This document shows, one piece after another, positions 62,249-64,000 of a DNA stretch of 64,000 nt. The translations under genes and the position numbers were made by a program. Within the stretch, counting starts at the first letter, position 1. Every line of letters starts with the position of its first letter. The notes below the pieces were generated by a model. It did no database searches and was not told the origin of the DNA. It saw only the letters and a list, made by a program, of their open reading frames with translations. The stretch comes from Catellatospora vulcania. Lineage in GTDB: Bacteria; Actinomycetota; Actinomycetes; Mycobacteriales; Micromonosporaceae. The stretch covers positions 1-64,000 of the forward strand of contig NZ_ML769311.1 of NCBI RefSeq assembly GCF_009720385.1, written 5' to 3'.

Positions 62249-63892
62249 TCAGTGCGCGCCGACGCCGGTCAGCGAACGCACCTCGAGCTCGGCGTACTTC
62301 TGCGGGTCCGCGGGCTCGCGGGACAGCACGGTGCCGAGCCAGCCGCACAGGAAGCCGACCGGGATCGAGATGATGCCCGGGTTCGACAGCGGGAACCACT
62401 GCCAGTCCGAGGTCGGGAACATCGCGGTCGGGCTGCCGGACACGACCGGCGAGAAGAACACCAGCACCACGGCGGTGATCAGACCGCCGTAGATCGCCGC
62501 GGTCGCGCCCGCGGTGGTGAACCGCTTCCAGAACAGCGAGTACAGGATCGCGGGCAGGTTGCCCGAGGCCGCCACCGCGAAGGCCAGCGCGACGAGGAAC
62601 GCCACGTTGAGGCTCTGCGCGTAGATGGCCAGCACGATCGCGACCGCCCCGATGGCGAACGCGGAGATGCGGGCCACCCGCACCTCGCCGCCCTCGCTGA
62701 CCTGGCCCTTGCGGATGACGCTGGCGTAGATGTCGTGCGCCAGCGAGCTGGACGAGGCCAGGGTGAGTCCGGCGACGACGGCGAGGATGGTGGCGAAGGC
62801 GACCGCTGCGATGATCGCCAGCATCGCCGCGCCGCCGTTCGCGCCGCCGAGGAACTTCTCGCCGAGCACCTGGGCCAGCTGCGGGGCGGCGGTGTTGCCG
62901 CCCTTGTCCTGGGCCGTGATCGCCTCGCTGCCGACCAGCGCCGCCGCGCCGAAGCCCAGCGCGAGCGTCATCAGGTAGAAGGTGCCGATGATGCCGATCG
63001 CCCACAGCACGCTCTTACGGGCGGCCTTGGAGTTGGGCACCGTGTAGAAGCGGATCAGGATGTGCGGCAGGCCGGCGGTGCCGAGCACCAGGGCGATGCC
63101 CAGCGACAGCAGGTCCATCTTGTTGTAGAAGGTCTGCGCCGCGTCCCCGGCCACCTCCTTGCCGTAGCGCAGGCCGGGCTCCAGGAACGCCGTGCCCTTG
63201 CCGGACTTGGTCGCGGCGTCGCCGAGCAGGTCCGACAGGTTGAACTTGAACGCCGCCAGCACCAGCAGGGTCATCACCGCGGCGCCGACCATCAGCAGGA
63301 ACGCCTTGACGATCTGGACGTACGTGGTGCCCTTCATGCCGCCGACGGTCACGTACACGATCATCAGGATGCCGATGAAGATGATCGTGGCGATCTTGGC
63401 GGTGTCGGCGTCCATGCCCAGGAAGTGCGCCCCGGGCTTGATGCCCAGCAGCAGCGCCACCAGCGCGCCGGCCCCGACCATCTGGGCCAGCAAGTAGAAG
63501 ATCGACACCACGATGGTGGAGATCGACGCGGCCACCCGCACCGGTGTCTGCCGCATCCGGAACGCCAGCACGTCGGCCATCGTGTACTTGCCCGAGTTGC
63601 GCAGCAGCTCCGCGACCAGCAGCAGGGCCACCAGCCAGGCGACCAGGAAGCCGATCGAGTACAGGAAGCCGTCGTAGCCGTTCAGCGCGATGATGCCGGC
63701 GATGCCGAGGAAGCTCGCCGCCGACATGTAGTCGCCGCCGATCGCCATGCCGTTGGAGAACCCGGAGAACGACCGGCCGCCGGCGTAGAAGTCGGCCGCC
63801 GTCTTCGTCTGGCGGCTGGCCCAGATCGTGATCGCCAGCGTGATCAGCACGAAGAGCACGAACAGGACGATGGTCAGGGTACGCGAACTCAT
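62249..63892 (-). CDS. actP: Cation/acetate symporter
   Basis: A 547-residue sodium:solute symporter family protein with about 13 transmembrane helices. DFYAGGRSFSGFSNGMAIGGDYMSAASFLG is the conserved N-terminal region (residues about 35-64), and AVAASGNLPAILYSLFWKRFT the signature of the acetate-symporter branch. It should take up acetate or related short acids. ATG 63892 overlaps the stop of the DUF485 gene (ATGA), the usual yjcH-actP arrangement. Confidence 0.95.
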   Translation of the reverse strand: MSSRTLTIVLFVLFVLITLAITIWASRQTKTAADFYAGGRSFSGFSNGMAIGGDYMSAASFLGIAGIIALNGYDGFLYSIGFLVAWLVALLLVAELLRNSGKYTMADVLAFRMRQTPVRVAASISTIVVSIFYLLAQMVGAGALVALLLGIKPGAHFLGMDADTAKIATIIFIGILMIVYVTVGGMKGTTYVQIVKAFLLMVGAAVMTLLVLAAFKFNLSDLLGDAATKSGKGTAFLEPGLRYGKEVAGDAAQTFYNKMDLLSLGIALVLGTAGLPHILIRFYTVPNSKAARKSVLWAIGIIGTFYLMTLALGFGAAALVGSEAITAQDKGGNTAAPQLAQVLGEKFLGGANGGAAMLAIIAAVAFATILAVVAGLTLASSSSLAHDIYASVIRKGQVSEGGEVRVARISAFAIGAVAIVLAIYAQSLNVAFLVALAFAVAASGNLPAILYSLFWKRFTTAGATAAIYGGLITAVVLVFFSPVVSGSPTAMFPTSDWQWFPLSNPGIISIPVGFLCGWLGTVLSREPADPQKYAELEVRSLTGVGAH

Positions 63893-64000
63893 ACGGCCAC
63901 CTCCTTGGGCTGCTCGTCGGCGTCGAACTCGCCGGACTGGATGCGGGCGTTGAGATCCTCGGCGACCGGGTCGAGGTTGCGGTCGGCATAGCGGGCGTAC
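63889..64000 (-). CDS. DUF485 membrane protein, C-terminal end (partial)
   Basis: Only the last about 36 residues are in the window (YARYADRNLDPVAEDLNARI..., ending EQPKEVAV). The sequence matches the C-terminal tail of the small DUF485 (YjcH-type) membrane proteins that are co-transcribed with actP, and the ATGA overlap with actP fits. The start lies beyond position 64000. Confidence 0.8.
   Translation of the reverse strand, partial: YARYADRNLDPVAEDLNARIQSGEFDADEQPKEVAV

Overview
The window is a stretch of high-GC (about 72 percent by eye) actinobacterial chromosome, most likely from the Micromonosporaceae. The evidence is SteA/SteB-type genes, a TlyA–NAD kinase–RecN–SteA–SteB–PyrG–Nudix–ParA–ScpA–ScpB–RluB–Cmk–Der gene order like that of mycobacteria and other actinobacteria, GTG/TTG starts, a mycothiol-type DinB protein, and many promoters whose -10 box lies 6-8 nt before the start codon (leaderless transcripts). 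The species cannot be fixed from the sequence alone.

Layout. Positions 1-170 hold a 5S rRNA gene and its terminator, the end of an rRNA operon. Positions 214-26120 are a dense co-directional core block: an RGG-repeat/TPR/acidic-tail protein, HAD phosphatase, phasin-like protein, TlyA, NAD kinase, RecN, SteA, SteB, an envelope group (MraY-like protein, MurJ, glycosyltransferase, large membrane protein), CTP synthase, Nudix, alanine dehydrogenase, and ParA/ScpA/ScpB/RluB for chromosome segregation. Only a small multidrug transporter near 9.0-9.3 kb runs the other way.

From 26.2 to 39.9 kb the core order is interrupted between rluB and cmk by an accessory region. Its centre is a 2038-residue protein (28509-34625, minus strand) with a WXG100-like N-terminus, a papain-fold glutamine-deamidase-like domain, a GT-B-like region and a C-terminal kinase-like domain. 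It is translationally coupled to a beta-propeller protein. Divergent from it is a gene that joins an Imm35-like, a YwqJ-type deaminase and a SUKH-3 immunity-like domain. A secreted lysozyme-like protein, a Nudix protein, endonuclease V and a YbaB/WXG-like gene pair follow.

Core genes resume with cmk and der (39991-42080). Next come a three-gene phenolic-lipid operon of the srsABC type (type III PKS, methyltransferase, flavoprotein; 42284-44971), MscL, a membrane Ser/Thr kinase with a propeller ectodomain, an AlkB-like protein, a hydrolase, a ThrE-type exporter, a Ski2-like helicase, a coupled Stealth/PIG-L pair for surface glycans, an inositol-phosphatase-like enzyme, a deoxyribosyltransferase-like/Nudix fusion, a degenerate uridine-kinase-like protein, a CBS protein and the acetate symporter with the end of its DUF485 partner at the window edge.

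Non-coding structure is notable. Four long near-perfect inverted repeats with unrelated sequences sit at gene ends (8910, 42141, 48946, 51152). A 27-base palindromic element occurs identically inside scpB and in a distant intergenic gap. A 23-bp tandem array grows out of the stop codon of the AlkB-like gene. I see no tRNA, CRISPR array, insertion sequence or prophage.
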